DNA of 64,000 nucleotides, from contig CM037591.1 of NCBI GenBank assembly GCA_021018995.1, positions 3,912,001-3,976,000 of the forward strand, read 5' to 3'. Under the pieces are notes generated by a model. The model was not told the DNA's origin and did no database searches. It saw only the letters and a program-made list of their open reading frames with translations. How positions within the stretch are numbered: the first letter of the stretch is position 1; every line of letters begins with the position of its first letter. Shown in pieces: positions 10,986-23,400 of this stretch. The position numbers were made by a program, and so were the translations under genes. Source of the DNA: Chloranthus sessilifolius (taxonomy: Eukaryota; Streptophyta; Magnoliopsida; Chloranthales; Chloranthaceae).

Positions 10986-13927
10986 GAGAAGCCAAGAGTT
11001 ATCATATCCTCTAGACCAAATACAGGGATATATTATAAACGGATTACCAAACTTAAATCATATGGCAGTCTTCCACAAGCTGGTCCTCGATTTCAATAGA
11101 AAGCCTTCAAAGCAAGGTCAACAATGGCACTGTCTTCAGCAAATAAAGTTATCCAATCTGGCTTCCTTTGGGAAATTAGGAAATCACTACCCAACTATGA
11201 TGGCAAATATAGTGCTAATTCAAAGAAAGACATCAAGTTCGAGTTCCCAAACATTTTTGCGAAGAGGATTTTTCTTATATTACCGAAATTATGACAAAAA
11301 GCCACTACCACAGGCTCTATTGTTCACATTGGAATACAACAAAGTTCACATGAGACCTGAGAAAAAAATAACTTCAAAGTTACTTTTACATCAAACGGTA
11401 TCTTCGAAATGTTGAGGCCACTAATCAACAGAGCTAAGGGAGAAAGGATTTAAAAGATTGTTGTCAAATAAATACCATTCAGGTTTCACTGCCTCTCTCT
11501 TCCAAGTTAATTGGCCAAGAAATAGAAGCACTCTTGTAGAAGGAACCTTCCATAATGCCCCATTCACCATCTTCCAATTCGATGAGATCTTACCATTGGG
11601 GATCAAAACATCAACTTGCACAATGGTTGCTGTGACTACATTCATCAACACGACCAAAAAGTCTCTTCACATCCCCAAATATTTATTAGTCAATTATATC
11701 CAAGCATATGGCAATGAGGCGGTCAAAAATGATTTTGGCAATCACAATTAATTGAGAGCTCACCCTATTCATCGGTGGTCAACCCTAAGTCGAGCACTAT
11801 GCCATCGGCGAATGTGGGGGCTCTTAAATGAGCTTAAATGAGTTCTTGTTACACCCTACGAGTAGCACTATGCCATCGTACTTTCTTTCTTCTCACAGAA
11901 AATTTCCAACATTTCTCTTCTTGTTGTATTCCATCCTACTCGTAGGAGACTCAATAGGGTGGTGTACTAGAACTTCTGTGCACCATTGTACGTCGCAAAG
12001 TGTACAATGATCTGCTCTGCTAAGCCATCGGGACAACAAAATCCCTTAAGGAAAGTGTGAAGCACAAATAGACTTCCCTACGGAATTTTTGAAGGTCACA
12101 CACATCCTTAAACACAAATTTACGTTTGTTCTTAGGATCAGAACACTTATGTCCCTTTTGAGAACTGGAATACCAAAAAACGATAGTACGTAGTTGACCA
12201 ATTACCTTAGTCCTATGAACATCAAGATTATGCACAAAATAACTACAACAAAAATTTCAAGGTGGTTAACAATATAGAAGGTGCAGGCTTTAATTTTGAT
12301 TAGAGACTTATTAGTCAGATGAATGAGCAAACAATTAATTTACGGGTCTATTTAACAAAAAAGATAAAATAGATGTCCTTGTAGAAAATAGAAGCTGATG
12401 AAACGTGAGGACATTAAATTCACAATGGTTCCCACAAGTTGCTTTAGAAAGAATGAGGCAGAAGACACCCTTAAATAATATTTATGAATTGATGTGAGCA
12501 AACTATACAGAACTTTACTTCAGAATGTCCGTACATCAGGTTAACAAGAAATCCTTTTTGGCAGTCACTTAGGTGCCTGTCGTGTCCAAAACTTGGGTTA
12601 TCTAGACAATTAAATACTTTAATCAATTCGTGGCTATTCCTTATGTACTAAAACCAAAGACCAATTTCTCTTGGCTAGGTCATCCTCATCATTACCTAGT
12701 TTTTTTACTACAATTGACTTAGATGATCCTTAAGTCAGTTCAAAAATATACAAACAATTGCAACAATCTACCAAGAGTAATAACTACAATAATCCATATA
12801 AGAGAAGTAGATTATGCCCTTAAGGGATCGTCTACTTTCAAATAGCCATTGGCAATGGATCATGCAGGTCAAAATTTCTTTCCTTAAAGTTGAATTTTAA
12901 GTGAAGATACACATAAAATATATACAATGATGAAAAGACATAGCAAAATATTCATCCACTGCCACCATTAGCTATAGTTATCTATGAGTATTTGTTAGCT
13001 TCACCTATCTATATCACAAAAGAAATGAAATACAAGGGGGTAGCCCATGAAACCAAAGAGCCGATGTCTAGACTAGCCTTAAGCGAGTTCACTCTTCTAT
13101 GAATATAAGAAACACCCAGTAAGAAAGACCACTTAATATAGCAGATCTACACCACCTTTCATGGCAAGGTGGATGACTCATCGACCCACCAAATCGAAGA
13201 ATTCCTTCAAAATAAGTTAGTTCTGAGATGGCAATGAGAGCAAAAGTCACTCCCAATAGTGAGAAATAACTTGCACAAATTCCAATAGTCTACTCAGGGA
13301 GTTAAAAGTGGATAAGATCATCGCCGAGAAAACCTATGCCAGATCTTATGATGGCTCCATTTCCCCTTACCACAACTTCACAACTATTCAACTTGACAAT
13401 TGGCAGGTCAAGATGACCTCAAGAGAGCCAAAGTGAAGAGTAGCTTCACTGCCACATCCTCAACGTCTTTGCTTAAACCTTTGTCACCTCCTCACGAGAG
13501 CCTTGACAACTATGTTGCTTCAGCTTGCCAAAGAGTCCAAATGAGCAAAGAGCCAGAGGAGAAGGTGATGGTCTATAATCCGTAGTGCTTTGGACGGATC
13601 ATTACCTCTAGGTAATCACTAGCATTGCTGCAGTGAGAAAAGGAAGCAGATTGAGAACAAGGACATTTTTCTATAACAGAACGTGTTGAAAATAAATTTT
13701 TGACATCTACTTGTAACAAACTAACACCACAAGACAACTGAAAACACATGCTCAGAGCATGTTAGACATAAAGGTAAATTTAGATCATCCAATGAGCTAC
13801 AGCTTTTATCATAACATTTAAATAAACAAAAATAAAATCAAGAAAGAAAAGCTTAGAAGTCCAAGAATCAGTTGTCACTTCACAGTAAAATTTACACTTC
13901 AATACAGCTGTAAAAAATTGGGAGAAT
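10986..13927. other. intergenic, no gene recognised
   Basis: Short open frames occur (for example 11458-11751 plus, 13400-13585 plus) but lack recognisable domains, splice partners or coding bias. No terminal repeats were found. Confidence 0.35.
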
Positions 13928-13932
13928 GTTAT

Positions 13933-14168
13933 CATAACGCCCCGACGCCACGTGCCAAGATATTGTCCTCTTTAGGTGGCTCCACTTGGTCCCACCAGCC
14001 TTCCCTAGTCCCACCAGTAGCCCTTTCCCTTCAAGGTTTTGTTTTTGACATGAGTCGACCGGACACATGGCCGTCGCACCCACTCAAAACGCGTCTTACA
14101 TGTAAAAGTGGAGCCGTTACTTATGTCCCAGGGTCAGGACCACTATTTACGCAATGTGAGACTTTTCA
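13933..14168 (-). repeat. TRIM 3' LTR
   Basis: Aligns with 14215-14449 almost end to end (shared CGCCACGTGCCAAGATATTG, CTTCAAGGTTTT, GGGTCAGGACCACTATTTAC). Its left terminus is CATAACG where the partner has TGTAACG. Confidence 0.9.
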
Positions 14169-14199
14169 TTCTCTCCATCTTGTAATAGAGTCGTCATCA

Positions 14200-14211
14200 G
14201 CTCTGATACCA
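14200..14211 (-). other. TRIM primer binding site
   Basis: GCTCTGATACCA is the exact reverse complement of TGGTATCAGAGC, the plant tRNA-iMet primer site, three bases from the 5' LTR. Confidence 0.9.
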
Positions 14212-14214
14212 TTT

Positions 14215-14449
14215 TGTAACGCCTCAACGCCACGTGCCAAGATATTGTCCTCTTTGGGTGGCTCCACATGGTCCCACCAGCCTTCCCTGGTTCCACCAGT
14301 AGCGCTTTCCCTTCAAGGTTTTATTTTTGGCATGGGTCGACCGGACACATGGCCGCCGCACCCACCGAAAACGCATCTTACATGTTAGAGTGGGGCCGCA
14401 GCTTATGTCCCAGGGTCAGGACCACTATTTACACGATATGGTACTTTTC
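14215..14449 (-). repeat. TRIM 5' LTR
   Basis: Bounded by TG and CA in window orientation; partner of 13933-14168. Confidence 0.9.
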
Positions 14450-14481
14450 AGTTATCCTCTTACACGTCCAATACAATCAAC

Positions 14482-14847
14482 CATAGTTCTAAAACTCGGC
14501 GAGTCAACAAGTTACTCAACTCGCCGGGATTTCGAGTTGCGTCTTATTCAACTCAAGATTTCGATAGGATGATGCAATCAGGGTTCATAAACTACCCTTA
14601 TATAAAATATTTTCATGAAATAAGGTTTTAGAAACCCTATCTATTTAAAAAGTACCAAATTACCCATTTTATCAACATATCTCTCCATCTTATATCTTAT
14701 AACATATTTTTTATTTTTATAAGATATATTTTTCAAAATATATACTAAATTATCGAGGCGGAGCGAGTCAAGTTTATCCGAGTCTTCGAGTAAACTCGAC
14801 TCAACTGACTTTCAAGTCGAGTCGAGTTTTCTCGTTTTAAAACCATG
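14482..14847. mobile_element. hAT-like MITE
   Basis: Inverted ends CATAGTTCTAAAAC and GTTTTAAAACCATG lie between perfect 8-bp duplications CAATCAAC (14474-14481, 14848-14855). The subterminal regions repeat the words ACTCG and GAGTCGAGT in both orientations, typical of transposase-binding subterminal motifs. Confidence 0.85.
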
Positions 14848-14855
14848 CAATCAAC

Positions 14856-15311
14856 ATTCTTGGAAAGTGACCATTCTAAATGATGAGGATTCCATCACAA
14901 GGTAACCCACCAAGCAATTTCATCACAATGTTGGCATTTTCAAGTATTCATTTCATTGAGGAAGGTAAAAATGTATTTGTAACAATAGAATTTGACAGCA
15001 ATTCAATAAAAATGAAGGGTGATGTTGATATCTGTGCTTCAAAATTATAAAAGCATACAAGATTATTTTCCAAAAACTCATCCCTTCATTTAACTAACTC
15101 TAGAACCTATTTCTCCCGTGCCATAAAATGGGCATAAATACATTAGAAAATAATAGTGGCTAGAGAAGAAATGATGCTAATAGGAGCATAAAATTGAGTT
15201 AAATGTGGGAAAATCCTTCAGTAACTACCCAAAAAAATGATCCTTTAGGATCGAGGTTGACTTTTTCCACTGATTGGTTAGGAAGAGAAATCACTACCAC
15301 CATCAAGAAAA
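14856..15311. other. downstream flank of ATXR5
   Basis: AT-rich; the 3' UTR of the gene should lie here, but no clear polyadenylation boundary can be assigned by eye. Confidence 0.4.
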
Positions 15312-15471
15312 TCACACAAAATGCTGAGTTGGGTATTCCTGCTCGTATCCATTGTAATCGTAGTATAACCTCTCTCCTTTAGCAATATCACGAGCGGCAA
15401 CCAATAAGACCCGGCACTCACCATTTACATTATACCTGACACATTTTACGTTCTGCTTCTTTCTACCCTCC
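15312..15471 (-). CDS. ATXR5: ATXR5 exon 6 (SET end, stop)
   Basis: Acceptor TTGGTGCAG, 160 nt, ends with the stop at 15312-15314. It encodes [20 protein letters not shown] and the terminal [12 protein letters not shown]. The protein ends EYPTQHFV, as in relatives. Confidence 0.93.
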
Positions 15472-17371
15472 CTGCACCAAAATGGATTTTTCGCTAACAA
15501 TAGGATTTAAACATTTTTAATCGTAATCACTAAAAAAGTTCAGACAAACATAAACAAAGATCATCTTTTTTTTTATATTGGAGAAACTACAAGCTCTTAC
15601 GTGAAATTCTGGGAAAAGCTAAAGTAAAAGAACTATGATGGCTAGAGTATTTACAAAAAGATGAAACAATAAAATCAAGGATATGCAGTACTTTCCATGG
15701 AAAAAATCCATATAAAATGATAAATAGTATCGGCTAATTAATAAATAAAAAATAACAATGAAAATTATAATTACAACAATAAATGAGATGGTATATGGAC
15801 TTACAGAGTATGATTGTTGATCCCGTTAATGAAGCGGGCAATATTTCCACGCTTATCAGGGCAGATCACAAGACTAAGAGATGAATTTGTTGCTAAAAGG
15901 AGGGTCATCATGCTATCACAATCGTCATGTTCACGGTTCTTGATGTAATCCACATCACCGGTGTATTCTGTAATAATCGTCATATCTTTTATGAATTTAT
16001 CGGCTTCTACAGTGAAACTGCACCCAACATAATTTTTCACTTAATTTTCATCGACCAAACGAAACTGCTAACAAACCCGATAAGGAATAAATTTCAAAAG
16101 GAAGGTACCCTTCACATGAATCAAAAACTACTACAAGAGGAGGGCATTCTCCTCTTTTGTGCATGGTTCTGCAAAGATCTAATGTTTCCGTATCTTCTTT
16201 GGAGAGGACCTAAAAAAGAATAGCCGATGCATGGAAGGATCAATAATAATCTACAATGGAGAAATGAAAAAATAAGGGTCACTATAACCTAACAAAGAAA
16301 TCCGAAAAAGTCAACTGCGAACCTGCATGCCCCCCTTTTCGAACCTGGCCTGATTGGCCGACCTAGGGGCCATTCCAGGATTGTAAGTGAGGTCATTGCT
16401 GAACTCTATTTGCATTGTTGTTAATGCAGTGGCAAGGGAAGCCATTTGTTTTAGCCTCTGCTCAGGGTCTTCAGTCGGATTAAACGGCAATAATCTCCTC
16501 CTCTTCTTAGAAATAACTAAAGCTGTGGATCGCCTCCTGCGTTTTCTACCATCTAAATAGAACAAATATAACAACAACAACAATAAGTAAAAGGAGAGGA
16601 AACTGCGGAAAATTAAAGGCTGGTGTTACTACCACACCACTTTATGTTACAACCACCTTGCTTAAACAAAGGAAAAATCCCTTGACTGTTTGAATCAGAC
16701 GATGAAGATCATTTTTCATCCCATTTTTTCACGCAATAGATCTAGATCATGGGCCTACCATCAAACGGTCAGATGTCAATTCCATGCGGCACACATCCCA
16801 AATAGTGATTGTGCACTATGTTTGACAGTTCATGTTTGGGGATGCATGTCTTGTGGAATCAACATCTGACTATTTGATGGTAGGCCCATGATCTCAAGAT
16901 CTATTTTGTGAAAGATTGAGGCGAAAAATGATCTCCATCGTCTAATTCAAAGCAGTCAAAGGATTTTTCCTTTGTCTAAGCGAGGTAGCTGTAATATAAA
17001 GTGGTGTGGTAGTAACACCAGCCAAATTAAAAGATGGCCAACTAGGACAAGTAAATAAACAAAAAAAATGCTACAAAAATCAGATTAGCACATTGTTTAT
17101 AGACTTGGAGAGTGCAACAACCATCAAAGACAGGAGAGGTTGTATAAGTGTTATACACGGAAACAAGAACACTAAACTGTTATATCAAAAAGGTGAGAAA
17201 AAAAATTTAACTCCCTGAAACGCTATATATTAACAGCAAAACAACCTCAGTCTAAACTCTAGTTCACTGTCTAAGAAGATCCACATTACAAAGCTAAACC
17301 AATATCAACAAGACTTTATTAAAATAAGACGCAAAGTCTTTTTCTAACTCCCAAATAACTATATAAATATT

Positions 17372-17408
<37 letters not shown>

Positions 17409-20400
17409 AAAAAAAGGTCTTGTGATCCCGAGCCTCTTGAAAAGGTGCCATGTGGCACACAAAACCCTCATTGGCGCCACGTGGACCAAGAGAACATTAC
17501 ATAGAAAAATTTAGAATGAAATTTGATCTCCACCATGTGATTTATACCGCTTAAAAATTGGACCATTCAACAAAGTCAAATTTTGACTTTTACATTGCAA
17601 TAAAGATAAATTTTCATAAAAACAAATTGTTTGAAAATTTTTCGAAACATTTTAATTACTGAGACTCATCTCAGGAATTAAGTTTGCAGAATATTTTTGT
17701 TTTTTTAACGATATTGAATCCTATGTTTTGGGTCCTAGAATTTAGGAGGTAAAATTTAATGAAGTTCACTTATTGACTGTCTAGAGTCCTAGGAGATTGA
17801 AACAGCAAGTAGAGATAGTTTAGAAGTTTTTCTTTTTAAATATATGTAAACTGCGGATTTTGAGAAATACGTCGAACGTTTTCTCTCTTTTTGGCTGTTG
17901 GACTCTTGAGTCTCCGTACTTACTGAAACCATAGTAACAAAAATTGCCAAATTTTTAAAAAATTCGCGAATAATTTGCGAATTTAAGGTTCTGCGAATTA
18001 ATCCCTAATTATTTGCACATTTTAAAAAAATTGCGTATTTTAAAAAATTCACGAATAATTCCTGAACAATTCCAGATATTTCAATAAATCGTTATTTTTT
18101 AATATTTCTTAAAAAAATATGCTTTTAAATCTCTTTTATTTTTATTTTTTATTTTTTCTCTCCAATTTATCCTCCAAACATTTCCCCGAAATTGCCAAAT
18201 TTTTCTGAATTTTAACCTCATCGAATTATTGCTGAACCTCGACTTGGTGACTATGGCTGAAACTAGAGACTTTTGAGTCTCTAACCCTGCTTTGAGTTGT
18301 AGTCCTGCGAGACTGGTTACAGTTGCAAGAATATCAGTCTTTTTAGGCTGGATTTATCCCGTGATATATGGTCTTATTAGACATATATTGCTGCCAAGAT
18401 AGATCTTCAGTGATGTTAAGTTGGCTATCTTTCAGATCAATTGGTTGTTGTTATACGCATGGTTGTCAAGGTGAGTACATGGCGTCGCTATTGCGAATGG
18501 CAAGGGAAATCGCAATATGAACCTATATGGCGATAATACATTTATGGCGACGCCATGGCCGCTATTTTAAATTATAAGTTATAACTTCTACATTATAACA
18601 CTTACAAGTTATAAGTTATATTTATAACTTATAAATTATAAGTTATATCCATCATATCTAAGGTTTAAGTGAAACCCTCTAGCTTCTCTCACAGCTCCTC
18701 TCTCGCAGCTCAAGGTGAGTACATGGCGTCGCCATTGCGAATGGCAAAGGAAATCACCATATGAACCTATATGGCAATAATACATATATGGCGACGCCAT
18801 GGCCGCTATTTTAAATTATGTTTTTATAACTTATAACCTTATAAGTAATAATGTATACATTATAACACTTACAAGTTATAAGTTATATTTATAACTTATA
18901 AATTATAAGTTATATCCATCATATCTAAGGTTTAAGTGAAACCCTCTAACCTCTCTCGCAGCCACTTTCTCTCTCGTCTCTCTCTCTCTCAATACAGGTT
19001 TGTATATTTTTTTCATCTCTCTCTTTCTTTCTCGTCTCTCTTTTTTTTATCGGTCCTCTATCTCTTGTCTCTCTCTCTCTCTCTCATTTTTTTTTTAAAT
19101 CTAATTAACACATTTGCAATCAATCAACGACCTTCAACGCTCATCAGATGGTCATTCCAATCTTTCCTCACAATTGAACTACTTGACTAATTAGTTGAAC
19201 TTTTTTCGTCCTCTATAAGAAATATATAAACTAAAAATAGTAGAAAATCAATATATATATATTAATGATTAATAAATAATAAAAATAATAATAATAAATG
19301 GTCTCTTTGTCATGACCTCGCCATACCGCCTTAACTACATTTACTTATACGACTTTACCTAATCTCACGTATATCAGTTCGGGATTTTGCATCAAGATTG
19401 CCGATATATAAATTCAAATTTACTACAACATTATGGTGTGCTACTGCTTTATTTTATTCCTTAAATATTCAAAGAGCAGTCCTCATATAGTTAGGACAGA
19501 GATATTTATGCAGAATTTTGGGACAGATACAACATTCATACTATGAGTTTAATAGTGCTAATGCACAGAAATCAGCGTGCTATTAATATTATAAAATCAG
19601 GAGATTTTGGTGGTGTTTTAGGATATTAAACCTGAGTGTTAGGTGAGTTTTCATCTATGAGCCTGACCTTAAAAGATTCAAGGCTGCAATATTCAAAGAG
19701 CAGTCCTCATACAGTTAGGACAGATATTTAAGAAGAATTTTGGGACAGATATAACATTTATACTATGAGTTTAATAGTGCTTCTGCACAGAAATCAGCGC
19801 CATTAATATTATAAAATTAGGAGATTTTGGTGGTGTTTTAGGATATTAAACCTGAGTTTTAGGTGAGTTTTCATCTACGAACCTGACCTTAAAATATTTA
19901 AGGTTGCGATTGCCTCATCAAATAGTATCAGAGAGGTTGCACAATTACGTACGATGGTTGAACTGGACTAACTAAGAAGAGTTTGAGACACAATCTTTCT
20001 GAAATCTGGGGATGCATTCAACCACACCAAAACTTCAGAACATTTGATTTAAGAGTTAGTCTACAATGAGTGTCCACCCATCATCGGTGGACATGGCACG
20101 CGAGATGTGCATGGACTTCCAACACATGGAAGTCCGTGCACATCATGCAGTCACACATGTGTGGACTGCTTTAATGCACATGATGGGTGGACATCCATTG
20201 TAGACTAACTCTTGATTTAATTGATGGATAAAGTGGTTGAAGAAGTTGGGGAGAGAAGGGGGGTGCAAATAGTAATAGATAACGCCGCCAACTATAAAGC
20301 GCTGGGTTGAAACTAATGCATAAGCGTCATGACCTTTATTGGACTACATATGTCGCACAATGTATTGACCTCATTCTTGAGGACTTGCGAAATGCGACGG

Positions 20401-23400
20401 CCAAGCTGCATTAAAAAGTACAGAATGATTACTATGTTCATATATAATAGTGACACTGACGGGGACGCCACTTACATGGACATTGGATTCGGACCGCACC
20501 GGTTCTATCGGCGTCGGAAGAAGCGTAGAGGAAGCCCGAGTACTATAGCCTTAGAGGAGGAACGGACACAAACCGCGAGGCGAGCAACGCTGCAGATAAC
20601 CCTCGCGCGAGCTAGTATTTAAACTCGCTCAAGTGAGCCTCGCGCGAGCGATCACTTAAACTTGCTCGAGCGATGATAAATATCGCGCGAGCGAACCCGT
20701 AAGACGAGATTTTATGTGAAACTTCCCTTTTAGTGTTTTACTAGTATTAGAACTTTTTATTTCGAGTTTAATTATTGGTGGCCTATATATATAGAGGTTT
20801 GTAAACACTTTTTAATAAGTTAATTGATTATTGAATGCTTTTATGCTTGAGTAATCTTTGCCTGAGATGGGTTTGGTGTGAGACCAAGGGAGTGATTCCC
20901 CTATATTTTCCTTATTGTTGTTATTGATTTGCGTGGTTTGCTTATATTTGATATCTTTAAATCTCTGCGTTCTTCTCTAGCCATAGCCTAAATCCCTCCT
21001 TGTGATCCTCGAAACCTAAACCCGTTTTGAAGCCTAAATCACACAAGCCCATACCCTTTCTAAACCATAAACCGATCTTAAAGTCATAAATCGTTTACAA
21101 ACCCTAATTCCCTTTTATAACCCAATTTGGAATCCGTAAACCTACATCGGACCAAAGACGAGCGCCTAATCCTAGAAAAGCCAAAGTACTATCTCTATGC
21201 TGATCTCGCCTCGACTCTAAAGTACTTGCGCATCGGACTGGACCCTATCTGAATCTCGTGTGATCTACCCATTAGAATTCTGCAAACCCTAAAGGTATCA
21301 AAGATAATTTTGCGATTAAACTTGATTTAATTTCATTAATTTCGGTAAAATCTGCATTACAATCATATTCTGCATTTTAAGGTCGTTGTCCCGCGTCAGT
21401 TTTGGTATCAGAGCCCTAGGTTTTCTAGGTTATGGCATCCTTGTTTGTCATATTTACTTTATTGCATTGTTTTTGTGAGTCCATATTGCATTTCATATTA
21501 GAACCCTAATAGACCTTGTGATCACCATGGACTCGAGTGCGATTCTCAAATGCCCTTAACGGTATGCGAGAAGAGTTGGGTACGATTAGTGCACGTCTGA
21601 ATACCATTGAGCAAGTCCAAACATCTCTAGGAGTAGGTAATGATAGATTACGTGATCGAATCAACCAATTGGAAGCGATGGGTGGACTTAAAAATCAACA
21701 CCAAGAGCGTGAGTGTCCACACTTTGAACGTAATGGTCGCCAAGACAACCGGAACCGTAGGGATCATCGTAGAGATGACTATGACCCCGAAGTTCAACTC
21801 CTTAAGAACGTTCGAGTTGAGATTCCGACTTTCGATAAAAGAATGGACCCTACCGTCTTCCTCGATTGGCTTTTTGACATGGACCAACACTTTGATTGGT
21901 ATGTCATGAATGACGACCTTTGCATTAGACTTGCTAAAATGAAGTTGGTTGGTCAAGCTCGACTTTTCTGGCACAATGTTAAGCGCATTAGGGTGAACGC
22001 GGGTTGTCCTCCCATTACCCGATGGGACGACATGAAGGAACGACTTACTGAGAAGTATGTTCGTTTATCATACCACCAACGCCTCCTCGACCAGTGGCAA
22101 AACTTACGTCAAAGTGGTATGCCCGTGACCGATTACATTGCCAAATTCAAAGAGTTCATGATGAGGGCAAAAGTATCGGAAGACCCTAAAATCACTCTCT
22201 AGATTCCGCACCGGATTGCGACTTAACATTGGTGGAGACCTTGCATGGAGTGAAGATTGAGATCGAGGAACTGATGCAGGTCTTGGTGTCAGTGTGGACA
22301 TTGGCACAGCTAGATTGGTGGATGTGGCATGGTTCATTCCCTTGAGATTTTGCGTCAACGAAGACAATGACCTTATTGAGTCGGGGAGGATGTGACGGCC
22401 TCATTAATCTGTATGCCAGCATTTTAGTACTTCGGTCTATGCAATAGGGGTGTGATTTGGTCACATTTTTGAAGTTGATTTCTCACCCCGTGGAAACTCT
22501 TGAAAGATGCTATGCCGTTGTGCAAGATCTTGAACGGTACTTGAAAACTACGGTGGTGAAGAGGACCGAGTCACAATATAGTGGTCAACGATCCGGTGAG
22601 GGACGACTTACTCCTCCCAAGCCTACAAAGCCCGCCCCTACCAATTCGAGGTTTGAAAGGGGAAAAGGTGTAGTCGGAGAATCCTCAAGGGTTAATTCTC
22701 AAGTAAAGTGCTATAAATGTCATGGGATGGGACACTTTGCCACCCAATGCCCTACGAAAGAACCCCAAAAGACTCTCTTCATTGAGGGAGAGGAGGATGA
22801 TGATGAGGTAGTGGTTGAAGAGAAAGTATTTGAACCGGTTAGCACACCCAGTGATGAGGAGGGTGATGCTATTGGTCATGCTTTAGTTGTGAGGTGTGCC
22901 CTTGCGCAGCCTCAATGGGATGAAAAGTATGGTTGGCGAAGGGAGAACATCTTCCACACCTACGCCAAATTTGGTGAAAAGAATTGTAGGGTCATCGTGG
23001 ATAGCGGCAGTTGTACTAACGTAATATCAACTCACGCCGTACGCCACTTAGGGCTTACACCCGAAGCCCACCCGAGACCTTATAAAGTCGCATGGGTCAA
23101 TTCTTCATCCATTCCCGTGTCGAAAAGGTATCGTGTACCGATTTAATTAAGTTCTTATTCGGACACCTTATGGTGCGATGTGGTGCCTATGGATGTGAGC
23201 CATATCATATTAGAAAGGTTGTGTCTCTACGACATGGACGTGACTCTTTCTGGTCAAACAAACATATGCACGTTCATGCATAAGAGCAAAAAGATCACTT
23301 TACACCCTTTGTCTCTCAAAACACCATCGACCAACACCGTTGAAAAGAAGAGCGAGTTTTCTAAGTCCATTAATATTGTGAGCCCTTCTGAGTTCGAGAA

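Larger units (their letters stand above)
13933..14449 (-). mobile_element. TRIM (terminal-repeat retrotransposon in miniature)
   Basis: Two LTRs of 236 and 235 bp surround only 46 bp and are flanked by perfect GTTAT duplications (13928-13932, 14450-14454). On the minus strand the interior reads TGGTATCAGAGC (initiator-Met primer site, plus-strand 14200-14211) and then a purine tract, GATGGAGAGAA, directly before the 3' LTR. All cis signals of an LTR retrotransposon are thus present with no coding capacity. Confidence 0.9.

Noticed and set aside
11062-11751. possible small gene(s) between LINE B and the TRIM
   Set aside because: Open frames of 97-117 codons occur on both strands without recognisable domains, splice structure or coding bias; left unannotated.
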